Position numbers and translations under genes: made by a program. Shown here piece after piece: positions 41,415 through 50,835 of a stretch of 64,000 bases of DNA. The stretch comes from Opitutia bacterium. GTDB lineage: Bacteria > Verrucomicrobiota > Verrucomicrobiia > Opitutales > Opitutaceae. The DNA lies in assembly GCA_002737275.1 (NCBI GenBank), contig NSIG01000026.1, positions 1 through 64,000 on the forward strand. The letters are read 5' to 3'. Every line of letters begins with the position of its first letter. The first letter of the stretch is position 1. The notes beneath the pieces were generated by a model. It was not told the origin of the DNA. It was given only the letters and a program-made list of their open reading frames with translations, and made no database searches.

Positions 41415-42152
41415 TCAGCTTTTGCCGCCACCCTCAACCGGCCGCTCCGTTTCCGCGACCACCTTCGGCGCCGGCGGCACGATTTTGTCCGCAATATAGA
41501 TCATGTAGCTGGTACTCTTGGCCGTCGCGTGCTTCCGCACCGGCAACGCCTGCACTTTGAAGCCGCCGTTCGAGAGCCGGCTTTCAAACATCTTGTCCGC
41601 GCCCGATGACCAAATCACGACGCGCCCGCCCGGCTTCAGCGCCTGCGCGATCCGCTGAATGCCGCGCAGATCATAGACCTTGGCGTTGCCCGTCTGCACC
41701 ATCGCGGACGGCCCGTTGTCGATATCGAGAGCGATCGCATCGTAGGGCTGAGCCGCGGAACGGGCGACCACCGAGCGCACATCTTCGTTTAAAATTTTCA
41801 CGCGTGAATCCGTGAGCAACGCGCCGTTCAGGCCCGCGAGCAACGTGCGATTCCACTGCAGCACCGCTGGAATCAGCTCGGTCACGTGCACCGTCGCAGC
41901 CTTGCCCACCTTCGAAAGCACGCCCTGCAACGTGTAGCCGAACCCCAAGCCTCCGATCAGCACCCGCGGAGCCGCCGAAAGCGCCGCGCCCGCGACCGCA
42001 AACTCGCCCAAGGCCAACTCCGAAGCCGTCGCCGCCGAGTTCATGAGTTCCTTGCCGTTGACCCGAATGCTGAACCGTCCATCATGGGAGAAAAGAGAAA
42101 GCTTGGCCCCTTCCGGGGTCTTGGTTTCGGCGAGCAGCAATTGCGGTTTCAT
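41415..42152 (-). CDS. Spermidine synthase-like methyltransferase-fold protein
   Basis: A 245-residue protein with the polyamine-synthase fold: a short N-terminal beta part (FSIRVNGKELMNSAATASELALGE), the SAM-type binding strand VLIGGLGFGYTLQGVL, acidic VTELIPAVLQWNR, and DAIALDIDNGP. The aminopropyl-binding tetrad of true SpeE is not evident, so it is likely one of the many spermidine-synthase-like proteins of unknown substrate. The ATG at 42152 starts MKPQLLLAETKTPEG. It is divergent from trhO. Confidence 0.78.
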   Translation of the reverse strand: MKPQLLLAETKTPEGAKLSLFSHDGRFSIRVNGKELMNSAATASELALGEFAVAGAALSAAPRVLIGGLGFGYTLQGVLSKVGKAATVHVTELIPAVLQWNRTLLAGLNGALLTDSRVKILNEDVRSVVARSAAQPYDAIALDIDNGPSAMVQTGNAKVYDLRGIQRIAQALKPGGRVVIWSSGADKMFESRLSNGGFKVQALPVRKHATAKSTSYMIYIADKIVPPAPKVVAETERPVEGGGKS

Positions 42153-42259
42153 GCGAGGACCGGCCACCATGGCAGCTTCCCTGACGGAAGCCACGCCGAA
42201 CCTTTGAAATTTTTCCGTGCGCCGGAGCCCGCCTCTCGTCTACGTCTTTCCTTTTCCCG

Positions 42260-43108
42260 ATGCCCGAATTCATCAATCTCGCCGGCTACCGCTTCGCTCC
42301 CCTCGGCGAGCTCCCGGAATTGCGTGATCGCCTGCTCCGCCAGACGAAGCTGCTCGACCTGCGCGGCACGATCTTGCTCAGCACCGAAGGCATCAATCTC
42401 GTGATCGCCGGCACGCACGCCGCCACAACGGAGATTCTCGCGACCCTCCGCGCCATCCCCGGCCTCGCCGACCTTACGCCAAAGGAGAGCAGCAGCGTCG
42501 AGCAGCCTTTTAACCGCATGCTCGTGAAAATAAAAAAAGAGATCATCGCCTTCGGGGTGGGCGGCATCAATCCGGCCCTGAGCCCCACCGCCAAACTCTC
42601 CGCCGCCACCCTCAAACAATGGCTCGACGAGGGTCGCCCAGTGACCCTGCTCGACACGCGCAACAACTACGAAATCCGCATGGGCACCTTTCGCGGCGCG
42701 CGGCCGGCCGGGATCAACCAGTTTCGCGATTTCCCCGCCGCCGTCGCGCAATTACCCGCGACCCTCAAAACCCAACCCGTCGTCATGTTTTGCACCGGCG
42801 GCATCCGTTGCGAAAAAGCCGGCCCGTTTTTGGAGCGCGAGGGCTTCACCGACGTCCACCAACTCGACGGCGGTATTTTGAAGTATTTCGAAGACTGCGG
42901 CGGCGCGCACTACGAGGGTGAATGCTTTGTCTTCGACCGCCGCGTCGGCGTGGACCCCCAACTCCGCGAAACGGGCTCCGTGATCTGCTTCAACTGCCAG
43001 ATGCCCCTCACCGTCGCCGAGCAGAAAGACCCCCGCTTCGTCCCCGGCAAAAGCTGCCCCCGCTGCATCGACGGCAAACCTTCGAAGGCGGCGAAAGCCG
43101 AGTTCTAG
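42260..43108 (+). CDS. trhO: tRNA uridine 5-hydroxylation protein, rhodanese-type (TrhO)
   Basis: A 282-residue TrhO/YceA-family protein. An N-terminal acylphosphatase-like domain ([20 protein letters not shown]) precedes a rhodanese domain with [18 protein letters not shown] and catalytic Cys178 with Cys184 in [14 protein letters not shown]-terminal Cys-rich segment (CFNCQMPL ... CPRCIDGK) is present. TrhO introduces the 5-hydroxy group on wobble uridine 34 of tRNAs in an O2-dependent way. The ATG at 42260 matches the family start. Confidence 0.92.
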   Translation: MPEFINLAGYRFAPLGELPELRDRLLRQTKLLDLRGTILLSTEGINLVIAGTHAATTEILATLRAIPGLADLTPKESSSVEQPFNRMLVKIKKEIIAFGVGGINPALSPTAKLSAATLKQWLDEGRPVTLLDTRNNYEIRMGTFRGARPAGINQFRDFPAAVAQLPATLKTQPVVMFCTGGIRCEKAGPFLEREGFTDVHQLDGGILKYFEDCGGAHYEGECFVFDRRVGVDPQLRETGSVICFNCQMPLTVAEQKDPRFVPGKSCPRCIDGKPSKAAKAEF

Positions 43109-43117
43109 CCGCAAGGC

Positions 43118-44470
43118 TCACCGCACCCGCCTACCCGCCATCGGTCGCTGGGACCACGGGAAAAACTCTCTCGGCTCCTCCGCGACAAACGACGCGGACG
43201 CCAACGGCCACGCCACCGATGCAGGCCTTGCCAATTTTTGGCCGGCGGCTTCCCGCAACTTGTCCTTCTTACTCTTCCGTTTCCCTTTCATCCCACCGGT
43301 TCCCGAGACCAACGGCGGGGGCGGCGCGAGTTCCTCCGGTTCAAATCCCGCGATTTGCTCCCGCTCCAATCGGAGCGCGTGCTGCTTCTCGATCAGCTCA
43401 AAGTGCGCGTGAGTCTCGGCGCTGATAAAGCTCACAGCCACGCCGCTCGCACCGGCCCGTCCCGTCCGGCCGATGCGGTGCACATAGTCCACCGCCGAGC
43501 GCGGGAGGTCGTAGTTCACCACCGCCGCCAAGTCGTCGATGTCCAATCCCCGCGCCGCGAGATCCGTGGCCACAAGCACGCGCAGCCGGCCCGCCTTGAA
43601 CTGCGCCAGCGCTTCGGTCCGACCGCCCTGACTCAATTCACCGTGCAGCGCGCCGGCGTCGATCCTAGCCCGACGAAGTTTCTCCGCGACGTGCTCGGTG
43701 GCGTATTTGGTCGCGACAAAGACGAGGGTGCGGCTCCAGCCGTTTTCCTGCACCAAGTGCCGCAGCAACTGGGTTCGCCGCAAGGCATCCACCTCGATGG
43801 CACGTTCAACAATGGTTGACGGCTGCTGCACCGGAGGTGCCACGTCGATGACCTGGGGTTCGTGCAACAACCGGTCGGCCAACGCCGCGACCACCGGCGG
43901 AAAAGTCGCTGAAAAAAACAGGCTTTGGCGTTTGGCCGGAAGCAACGCTACGATCCGCTCCAGCTCATCGGTAAAGCCGAGGGCGAGTAACCGATCCGCT
44001 TCGTCAAGGACGAGCATGGAGACCGTCGAAAGCGACACCGCATTATGTCCGATCAAATCCAATAACCGGCCCGGCGTAGCCACCAATACGTCAACTCCGC
44101 CACCAAAAGCCATCATCTGGGGGTTGATCGAGACGCCGCCGTAAACCACCAGCGTCTTGATCGGCTCCGGCAAGAAACGCCCATAGCGCCGCACCCGTTC
44201 GCCGATCTGCGCGGCCAACTCCCGCGTGGGCACCAACACGAGCGCGCGGCAAAATCGCCCCGGCTCGCGCCGCCGCCTCGAAAGTTGCTCCAAAATCGGC
44301 AAGACAAAAGCCGCCGTCTTGCCCGAGCCGGTCTGCGCCGAAACCCGGATGTCGCCACCACCCAGCACCGCCGAAATGGCCGCCGACTGCACCGGCGTCG
44401 GAGCCACGTAATTTTCCTCCGCAACCGCACGGAGCAGCGGAGTTGAAAGACCAAGGGAGGAAAACGGCAT
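43118..44470 (-). CDS. rhlE: DEAD-box RNA helicase, RhlE-like
   Basis: A 450-residue DEAD-box helicase. Motifs in order: Q motif (FSSLGLSTPLLRAVAEENYVAPTPVQ), I SAQTGSGKTAAF, Ia PTRELAAQIG, II VLDEADRLLALGF, III SATFP, IV TLVFVATKYATEHVAE, V ATDLAARGLDID, VI HRIGRTGRAG. The C-terminal tail is basic (KGKRKSKKDKLREAAG). It acts in ribosome assembly or RNA turnover. The ATG at 44470 fits the family. Confidence 0.93.
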   Translation of the reverse strand: MPFSSLGLSTPLLRAVAEENYVAPTPVQSAAISAVLGGGDIRVSAQTGSGKTAAFVLPILEQLSRRRREPGRFCRALVLVPTRELAAQIGERVRRYGRFLPEPIKTLVVYGGVSINPQMMAFGGGVDVLVATPGRLLDLIGHNAVSLSTVSMLVLDEADRLLALGFTDELERIVALLPAKRQSLFFSATFPPVVAALADRLLHEPQVIDVAPPVQQPSTIVERAIEVDALRRTQLLRHLVQENGWSRTLVFVATKYATEHVAEKLRRARIDAGALHGELSQGGRTEALAQFKAGRLRVLVATDLAARGLDIDDLAAVVNYDLPRSAVDYVHRIGRTGRAGASGVAVSFISAETHAHFELIEKQHALRLEREQIAGFEPEELAPPPPLVSGTGGMKGKRKSKKDKLREAAGQKLARPASVAWPLASASFVAEEPREFFPWSQRPMAGRRVR

Positions 44471-44625
44471 CGCATGGAGATGACGCCGCCGTCTGGGTTT
44501 GGAAACGCTAATTCCGTCCCTCCGGTTCGCCGCCCGGCCCCGCACTTTTCAGTGCTACGACCCGGAGACGCAGCGCCCCCATCGCGGGCTACGCCAAGGT
44601 CCGCCAGCCATCACCTCACCCCCGC

Positions 44626-46857
44626 TCACGCCACCGCCTCGACCGCTAGCCGCTTGCACTCCTTCAGGTCCAGTTTTCCCGTGCCGAGCACCGGGATCTT
44701 CTCGACCCGATGGGTCACGCGCGGCACCCAAAGCGCCGTGACTCCGGCGCCGAGCAGGCGTTCCCGCACCTCGGCGAGGGTAAAGTCCCTCGTCGCCAAC
44801 AAGACCAAGGTCTCGCCTTTGACCACATCCGGCACGCCCATGACAACCGCCACGTAAGCTTCACTTTGGTCGAGATCGAAAAGCTCCACGAGCTTTTGCT
44901 CGATCGTGCCGTGGGGCACCATCTCGCCGCCAATTTTGGAGAACCGAGACAGCCGGCCTTCAATGAAAAGAAATCCGTCGTCGTCGAACCGGCCCAAGTC
45001 TCCCGTCACAAACCAGCCGTCGCGAAACGCCGCCGCGGTTTTCTCAGGATCGTCTAAATATCCCTCAAAAATATTTGCCCCGCGAAAGAGCACCATACCG
45101 GTCTGACCGTGGGGCAATTCCTGCCAAGAATCCGGATCGACGACCCGCGTCGTCATACCCGGCATCATGCGGCCAACCGCTGCCTTTCGTTTGCCCAATT
45201 GCGGCTCGTTCGTCGAGAAAACCACCGGCGGGTGCGGCTGATTGAGGCTACAGGCCGGGGTCGCCTCGGTGAGGCCGTAGCCTTCCAGAATATCGAGGTG
45301 AAATTGCTCCAAAAACCCACGCGCGAGGTCGTCGGGCAACTTCTCGGCCCCGGTCACAACCAGATCAAGGGAACGCAATTCACCCGGTTTAGCCTTCTTC
45401 AAAATCGGCCGGATAAATGTCGGGGCTCCGATCAGCACGGTCGCCTTCTCATCCCGGATGGCATCGATGATCTTCCGCGTGTCGAGCGCGCTCGGCACCG
45501 TCACCACCCGGGTCCCGCGCAACAGGGGATACCACAGTGTAACGGTAAATCCGAAGCTATGAAACACCGGCAAGCAGGCCAACAACGTGCAACTCTCCGG
45601 CAAGATCGAGAGCGACGAAATCTGGTCGCAGTTGGCTAGAATGTTGCGGTGGGTAAGGACTACGCCTTTCGGCTCCCCCGAACTTCCGCTCGTAAACAGC
45701 AGGCCGGCCTCCTCGCGGTCGCCGACTTTGGGCAGGCCGAGCAAACCCGCGCACCATTGGTTCGGCAGCAGCCACGCCGCCAGCAGCCACGGGAGCATCG
45801 CGCGTTTTCCACCGCAGGCCAAAATCTCGGTCTTCAGATCGAGCGTACGCTCGGGAAAAGGAAAATTCGGAATTTTCGCCCGCATCGCATCGGCGCTGAT
45901 GACGGTGGCGATTTTCCCCAGCTTCAGACTCGCCTCAAGGCTGTCCCGAGACGTCGTGAAATTCAAATTCACGGGGATCTTGCCCGCCGTCAGCACCGCG
46001 AGATTCGCGATAAACGCTCCGGCTCCGGGTGGTAAAACGATCCCCACGCGCTTTTCGGCAATCGTAGTCTTGATCCGGCGCGAGAGGGCCGCCGCTGCTG
46101 CGTAGATTTGGGCGTTGGTCAGCTCACGCCGCTCCGCCGTACGATCAATCACCTGCAAATGCTGGGGATGCTTCGTCAGTGCCCGCACACACTCGCGCCC
46201 GAGGTGGCGCTTGAGCACGGGCCGTTCTTCAAACGCCAGTCGGCCCAAATCGAGCAACTCCCGGCGGGCCCAGCTTGGGTTCACCGCCGCCGCCGCCGTC
46301 GGATGTCCAAACGCGATGAACACCGGTGTCGGTAACAAGCGCGGCGACTTCCAAAGATATTTGTTGCCCGCAAACGAGAACACCGAGCCCCACAGCCCGT
46401 CGACCGCCGCGGCCACGACCGGCACCTCGGCCTGCCTCGCCATCATCTCAAATCCCCGCTGGATCGCCATCAACTGGCCCGTGCGGGAGATGTGGCCTTC
46501 CGGGCACACACAGACGACCTCACCCGCCTTCAAAGCCGCGATCGCCGCCTTAATTCCCTGCCGCGGCGCCTCGGGAGAAATCGCAATCGACCCGCTGAGC
46601 TCAAAAACCCAATTGAAAAAGCTGTTCCGCCTCAGTCCTTGATAGCCAACGAAACGAATCGGCCGAGGACAGGCCAATTGAAGAACCACGACATCCACAT
46701 AGGAAATGTGATTCGCGATGAGCAGCACGCCGCCCGAGGTCGGCAGGTTCTCCGCGCCGTTGGTGCGCACGCGATAGAGGAATCGGGCGACCGTGCTGGC
46801 GATAAATTCGATGAAAAACGGGAGATGCGATCGCCGGGGCAACAAGGGGTTTGTCAT
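44626..46857 (-). CDS. PlsC acyltransferase fused to acyl-AMP ligase (Aas-like)
   Basis: A 743-residue two-domain protein. The N-terminal part is a 1-acyl-glycerol-phosphate acyltransferase (NHISYVDVVVLQLA as HxxxxD variant, VCVCPEGHISR as block III). From about residue 220 there is an AMP-binding acyl-ligase with LLFTSGSSGEPKGVVLTHRN, GYGLTEATPACSLN and GDLGRFDDDG motifs and C-terminal Lys in GTGKLDLKECK. E. coli Aas re-acylates lysophosphatidylethanolamine with this domain combination, so a similar role in membrane lipid repair is likely. A stretch of hydrophobic residues suggests membrane association. Confidence 0.88.
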   Translation of the reverse strand: MTNPLLPRRSHLPFFIEFIASTVARFLYRVRTNGAENLPTSGGVLLIANHISYVDVVVLQLACPRPIRFVGYQGLRRNSFFNWVFELSGSIAISPEAPRQGIKAAIAALKAGEVVCVCPEGHISRTGQLMAIQRGFEMMARQAEVPVVAAAVDGLWGSVFSFAGNKYLWKSPRLLPTPVFIAFGHPTAAAAVNPSWARRELLDLGRLAFEERPVLKRHLGRECVRALTKHPQHLQVIDRTAERRELTNAQIYAAAAALSRRIKTTIAEKRVGIVLPPGAGAFIANLAVLTAGKIPVNLNFTTSRDSLEASLKLGKIATVISADAMRAKIPNFPFPERTLDLKTEILACGGKRAMLPWLLAAWLLPNQWCAGLLGLPKVGDREEAGLLFTSGSSGEPKGVVLTHRNILANCDQISSLSILPESCTLLACLPVFHSFGFTVTLWYPLLRGTRVVTVPSALDTRKIIDAIRDEKATVLIGAPTFIRPILKKAKPGELRSLDLVVTGAEKLPDDLARGFLEQFHLDILEGYGLTEATPACSLNQPHPPVVFSTNEPQLGKRKAAVGRMMPGMTTRVVDPDSWQELPHGQTGMVLFRGANIFEGYLDDPEKTAAAFRDGWFVTGDLGRFDDDGFLFIEGRLSRFSKIGGEMVPHGTIEQKLVELFDLDQSEAYVAVVMGVPDVVKGETLVLLATRDFTLAEVRERLLGAGVTALWVPRVTHRVEKIPVLGTGKLDLKECKRLAVEAVA

Positions 46858-46887
46858 AAACGCGGTATCGATATGGCGAAGAATTTA

Positions 46888-47150
46888 GCTCGAGTTCAAA
46901 GCTTTTTGTCGCGCCCGGCCACATCCTCGCCGCCGTAATCGGAAATCAGATGCCGAAAACGGTGGTAGAGAAAACCGACCCAAAGCAGCACCAAGCCTTA
47001 GACGAAGAACGCCCCCGGTCCGATAAAGCGTAGAGCCGATATCGACGATGAATAAGCAGGGGATGCACCGTTTCAGGCCCGCCAATTCCGCCAACTGGGC
47101 GGCTCGCTCTCGATCGGCAAAGCGGTCGGAGAGTTTCTCTAGATGAAAAT
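46888..47150 (-). pseudogene. Remnant of a membrane protein gene (DUF2339-like C-terminus)
   Basis: On the minus strand one frame reads SISALRFIGPGAFFV, stop TAA, then GLVLLWVGFLYHRFRHLISD and YGGEDVAGRDKKL before TGA. The two halves flank the TAA without a gap in sense, and a neighbouring frame contributes DIGSTLYRTGG, fitting a lost LYR-hydrophobic-YHRF tail typical of DUF2339-type membrane proteins. No start, no full-length frame. The 356-base gap between aas and the TOPRIM gene holds only this. Confidence 0.45.
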
Positions 47151-47213
47151 TTAGTCAAAATCGCCGCGATTTCTATCGCTACCAGACTGCTTGGTCTGGC
47201 AACCGGTGATCCA

Positions 47214-47855
47214 TCAACTGATTTCTGGAATCGGTTCCTGCAAATCTCGCAGCAACGCCGCGAAGCCCGGAAAATCGTATTCGAGGCGTCGCAAATCCCT
47301 TCGGTGCCGCTCCGCCTCGCGGACCGCGCACGCGATCTCGTACGGCAGACTCGGCCGCTCCGTTCGGTAAACCTTCAGCTTCAACTCGGCCCGGGTGTAG
47401 GGCAGAATTCCCCGGGCTTGGCCTTCAGTCCAGGCCGCTTCGTTGACCGAATCTTCGACGCCGCACAGCAACCATGCTTCGAGGGCGGGAACCGCGACAC
47501 CCACGACCCTTCGCACGCGCAAGCGGCCATGCGCCGCCGGAAAGCGTTTGCTAGTCTGGCGGAAAACCGCGCGGAGTTGGCACATCCGGCAGTGAGGGTG
47601 ATAATATTGCGGCGCATCGTGCGCCGCCGTGTGCACCGGGCTGTCGTCGGAATCGCCCGTCACGACCAGGGTATCGACATCGGTGTTGAAATGGAGGTGC
47701 CGGATGACCGCTGGTAGAACCTGCAGGACATTGGGCCAACCCCGAGCGCGATATCCCGCCGAAGCCACCGTCGGCTGCTCTTTCAGAGCTCCCTCAACCA
47801 AGACCCGCAATACCGCCTCGTCCGCCGGCGACTCGCTGAGGAACGCTATCTTCAT
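47214..47855 (-). CDS. TOPRIM-like (DUF4276/RloB-like) putative nuclease, partner of the adjacent ATPase
   Basis: A 213-residue protein. It opens MKIAFLSESPADEAVLRVLVEG (Glu8 at the TOPRIM-like start), then DTLVVTGDSDDSPVH with an Asp cluster (68-71), and VPALEAWLLCG (EAW at 126-128), the combination seen in DUF4276, RloB and other TOPRIM-like effectors of abortive-infection systems. An HxHCxxC cluster (86-92) may bind zinc. The family call is by motif only. Its ATG overlaps the stop of the upstream ATPase gene as ATGA, so the two are made together. Confidence 0.6.
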   Translation of the reverse strand: MKIAFLSESPADEAVLRVLVEGALKEQPTVASAGYRARGWPNVLQVLPAVIRHLHFNTDVDTLVVTGDSDDSPVHTAAHDAPQYYHPHCRMCQLRAVFRQTSKRFPAAHGRLRVRRVVGVAVPALEAWLLCGVEDSVNEAAWTEGQARGILPYTRAELKLKVYRTERPSLPYEIACAVREAERHRRDLRRLEYDFPGFAALLRDLQEPIPEIS

Positions 47856-48841
47856 GACTCCTCCGGCACGCCGCCAAGGATGCCGCTGAACCAGATATCG
47901 CCCAGCGAGCCCTCCCGTAGGAGCTCCGCCAGATCGGCGCGATCGGCCAACCGCTCGAAGTGCGCCTCGTGGCCGTGCTTCTGCGTGATGACGATCTCTT
48001 CCGGGTGCTCGCGAAAGAGATCCAGCAGGTAGGGCGAGTGCGTCGTCGCGATCACCTGCACGGGAGCGCGCGTTTCGCCCATCGCCGCCGGATAACTCAG
48101 TCGATACAACGCGTCCCGCACCGCGCGCAACATCCGCGGATGAATCCCACGATCAATCTCCTCAATACACACGACCGCTGGCGGCGCCGGATCAAACGAA
48201 AGCACCAAAATCCCCAACACATAAAACACCCCTTGCGAGAGATTGTCCGCCATCACGGGCCCTTCCGCGTCGCCGATCTTCAGGCCCAGTCGCACCACCC
48301 CGCCGGCGTCCTCCGGCACCACGATGCCCGTGAACTCGGGCAACCATCGCGTCAGTTCGGCCTGCAACTGGTCAAACGCCGCCGGAGTTTCACGCTGCCA
48401 CCGGGCCAACACCGCCGCCAAATTCGAACCGTCTCCCGCGAGCCTTGCGCCCGATTCACGCGGGGCCGGCGCCGCCATCGCCGCGTGGTCGAAGACGTAG
48501 CTGCGCATCGTCGCCAACCCGACTTTCACTTCCTCCCAGTCGGCCCGGTTGACCGACTCCACCCGTAACAGATCGCACACCGCATCATCGACACACCCCA
48601 GGCGCGCAATGACTCCGAGATGAGGCGCATCGAACGCAAAGGAAATCTCCGAACCACCGGCGCGCGTCACCGTAGCCGGGTCGCCAAGCGGAAGCTTGGC
48701 CAAGGCACGCAGCTGTTGCAGCGCTTGGATGAGACTGGTCTTGCCGCTCCCATTCGCCCCGATCACGAGATTGAACGGCGATAGTCGCAGGCTCGTGTTG
48801 CGCAGGGCCTTGAAGTTTCGGAAAGCAACGGAAGCGATCAC
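47852..48841 (-). CDS. AAA/ABC-type ATPase (AAA_21-like) of a putative defence pair
   Basis: A 329-residue ATPase from the GTG at 48841 (a GTG at 48892 would add 17 residues). Walker A GANGSGKT at 28-35 follows FRNFKALRNTSLRLSPFNLVIG, the typical opening of the SMC/OLD-like AAA_21 group. The LSQG signature (NLSQGVFYVLGILVL), Walker B VVCIEEIDRGIHP and H-loop IATTHSPYLLDLF are complete. There is no long coiled coil. Coupled to a TOPRIM-like gene by ATGA, it resembles AbiL-, PARIS- or OLD-like two-gene modules in which the ATPase controls a nuclease; that function is inference. Confidence 0.85.
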   Translation of the reverse strand: MIASVAFRNFKALRNTSLRLSPFNLVIGANGSGKTSLIQALQQLRALAKLPLGDPATVTRAGGSEISFAFDAPHLGVIARLGCVDDAVCDLLRVESVNRADWEEVKVGLATMRSYVFDHAAMAAPAPRESGARLAGDGSNLAAVLARWQRETPAAFDQLQAELTRWLPEFTGIVVPEDAGGVVRLGLKIGDAEGPVMADNLSQGVFYVLGILVLSFDPAPPAVVCIEEIDRGIHPRMLRAVRDALYRLSYPAAMGETRAPVQVIATTHSPYLLDLFREHPEEIVITQKHGHEAHFERLADRADLAELLREGSLGDIWFSGILGGVPEES

Positions 48842-48947
48842 GCAGAAACGTGCACCATGTGACGCCTCGCCGCCAGCCCCGAGATTTGTCACCCCATCGT
48901 CACGGGGCCGTCACTAAGCTGCCATATTTACGTGTTACCAATGTTTC

Positions 48948-50795
48948 ATGTCTCCCACTCGCCTCCTCCCTGCCCTACTGCTCTGCACCGGCGCGCTCGT
49001 CGCCCAGCCCGTGACCACCGTTACGGTCAACAACCAGACCTTCGTCAATCAAGGCCTTGTCGGTGTCGGTCGAATGCCCGCCGACCTCAGAGACAAATTC
49101 GGCGAGACCTTTGGCTCGTTCTCCGCCTTTACATTTCAACCCGGCTCCTGGCAGCGCAACGCCAATGGCTCCTACTCCGGCACGCTCTTCGCCCAACCCG
49201 ACCGCGGCTACAACGTCGCCGGCACGACCAACTATGTGCCGCGCTTTAACAAAATCACGGTCGCCTTCACCCCTGCGCCATCCGGCTCCACCGCGCAGAA
49301 TCAGGTCGCTCTCACGCTGGACGATACGATCAAATTCACCGAAAGCGACGGCACCCCGATGACGTCGCTCGATCCCACGTCGGCCGGCACCGGCACCCGG
49401 GCGGGACTCCCTACGATGCCTCAAGCTTTCAACGGCCGTCTGTCGCTCGACGCCGAGGGTATCGTCGTCAACGCCGACGGTTCGATCTGGGTGAGCGACG
49501 AATACGGTCCCTATATCTTCCGCTTTACGGCCGACGGCCGCCTTACCTCCGCCATTCGGCCACCCGAGGCGATCACACCCAAGCGCGGCGGAGCCTATTC
49601 GTTCGCCTCCAATAATCCCGGCCCCGGCCAAGCTGCCCCCGTGCCCGCCGATCCCACCACCGGCCGCCAAAACAACCAAGGTCTCGAAGGCCTCTCCGTC
49701 TCGCCCGACGGCCGCACCCTCTTCGCCCTGCTGCAATCCGCCGCGCGCCAAGATGGCGGCACCGGTGGCACCGGCCCACGTCGCCACACCCGCCTGCTCG
49801 CTTACGATCTCACCGTCGCAGGGAACCCCACCCTCAAAGGCGAATACGTTGTCGCGTTACCCACCTTCCTGCTCGGCACCGCGACCCGCGTGCCGGCGCA
49901 GAGCGAGATGCTCGCGATCAACAACACCCAATTCCTCGTGCTCGCGCGCGACGGCAACGGCCGCGGCGTCGCCAATCCCACTTCCCTTTATCGCTCGATC
50001 TTGGTCTACGACATCAGCAGCGCCACCGACATCGCTGGCACCGCCTACGACACGCCGACGACCCCAGTCGCACCCGGCGGAGTGCTTGCCGCCGGCATCG
50101 TGCCCGCCACCTCGGCAGTGCTCGTTGATCTGAACAACAACGCCCAGCTCGCGAAATTCGGCCTCAACAACGGCCCCGTGGACAACGTCAACACCCTGTC
50201 CGAAAAGTGGGAGGCCCTCGCGCTCGTCCCCGCCTTTGATCCCGGCGCACCCAACGATTGGTTTCTCTTCGTCGGCAACGACAACGACTTCATCACGACC
50301 AACGGTTTTCAAGACGGCGCGCCTTACGCCGCCGCCCTCGACAACGACAACATGGTGCTCGTCTACCGCGTCGCCATCCCAACGCGCCTCGCAAATGTCG
50401 CCAGCCGCGCCCTGACCGGCCCCGGCCAGAGCGCCCATGTGCTTGGCTTTGTCGTCAGCGGCGCCCGGCCCAAAGCGATGCTGGTCCGTGGCGTCGGCCC
50501 GGCGCTCACGCCGTTTGGTATCACCAACGCCCTGCCCGATCCTTCGCTCACGATCTTCAACGCTGCCGGCCAAGCCGTATTCACCAACAATGACTGGAGC
50601 GCATCGGTCGCCGGCGCCGCCACGGCCGCCGAACTTGCCACCGCCGCCACGCGAGCCGGCGCCTTCGCGCTCTCGGCCAATAGCCGCGATGCTGCGCTGC
50701 TCGTCCAACTTGATCCAGGTGCTTATACGGCCGTGGTCAGCGACGCGTCAGGCGCGACGGGCGTCAGCCTCGTCGAGGTTCATGAGGTGCCGTGA
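48948..50795 (+). CDS. Secreted esterase-like activity of phytase family protein with verrucomicrobial C-terminal domain
   Basis: A 615-residue secreted protein with a signal peptide (MSPTRLLPALLLCTGALVAQ). The main part (about 40-470) matches the esterase-like activity of phytase beta-propeller family: GRLSLDAEGIVVNADGSIWVSDEYGPYIFRF, NNQGLEGLSVSPDGRTLFALLQ, EKWEALALVPAFDP and FVGNDNDF. The last about 130 residues (ANVASRALTGPGQSAHVLGF ... MLVRGVGPALTPFGI ... FTNNDWSAS ... GAYTAVVSDASGATGVSLVEVHE) form a beta-sandwich domain I associate with Opitutaceae extracellular proteins. Phosphoesterase activity is not proven. Confidence 0.87.
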   Translation: MSPTRLLPALLLCTGALVAQPVTTVTVNNQTFVNQGLVGVGRMPADLRDKFGETFGSFSAFTFQPGSWQRNANGSYSGTLFAQPDRGYNVAGTTNYVPRFNKITVAFTPAPSGSTAQNQVALTLDDTIKFTESDGTPMTSLDPTSAGTGTRAGLPTMPQAFNGRLSLDAEGIVVNADGSIWVSDEYGPYIFRFTADGRLTSAIRPPEAITPKRGGAYSFASNNPGPGQAAPVPADPTTGRQNNQGLEGLSVSPDGRTLFALLQSAARQDGGTGGTGPRRHTRLLAYDLTVAGNPTLKGEYVVALPTFLLGTATRVPAQSEMLAINNTQFLVLARDGNGRGVANPTSLYRSILVYDISSATDIAGTAYDTPTTPVAPGGVLAAGIVPATSAVLVDLNNNAQLAKFGLNNGPVDNVNTLSEKWEALALVPAFDPGAPNDWFLFVGNDNDFITTNGFQDGAPYAAALDNDNMVLVYRVAIPTRLANVASRALTGPGQSAHVLGFVVSGARPKAMLVRGVGPALTPFGITNALPDPSLTIFNAAGQAVFTNNDWSASVAGAATAAELATAATRAGAFALSANSRDAALLVQLDPGAYTAVVSDASGATGVSLVEVHEVP

Positions 50796-50835
50796 ACGGG
50801 TCCGGTTATTCCTTCGAAGCAACCCAAAGCCGCCC

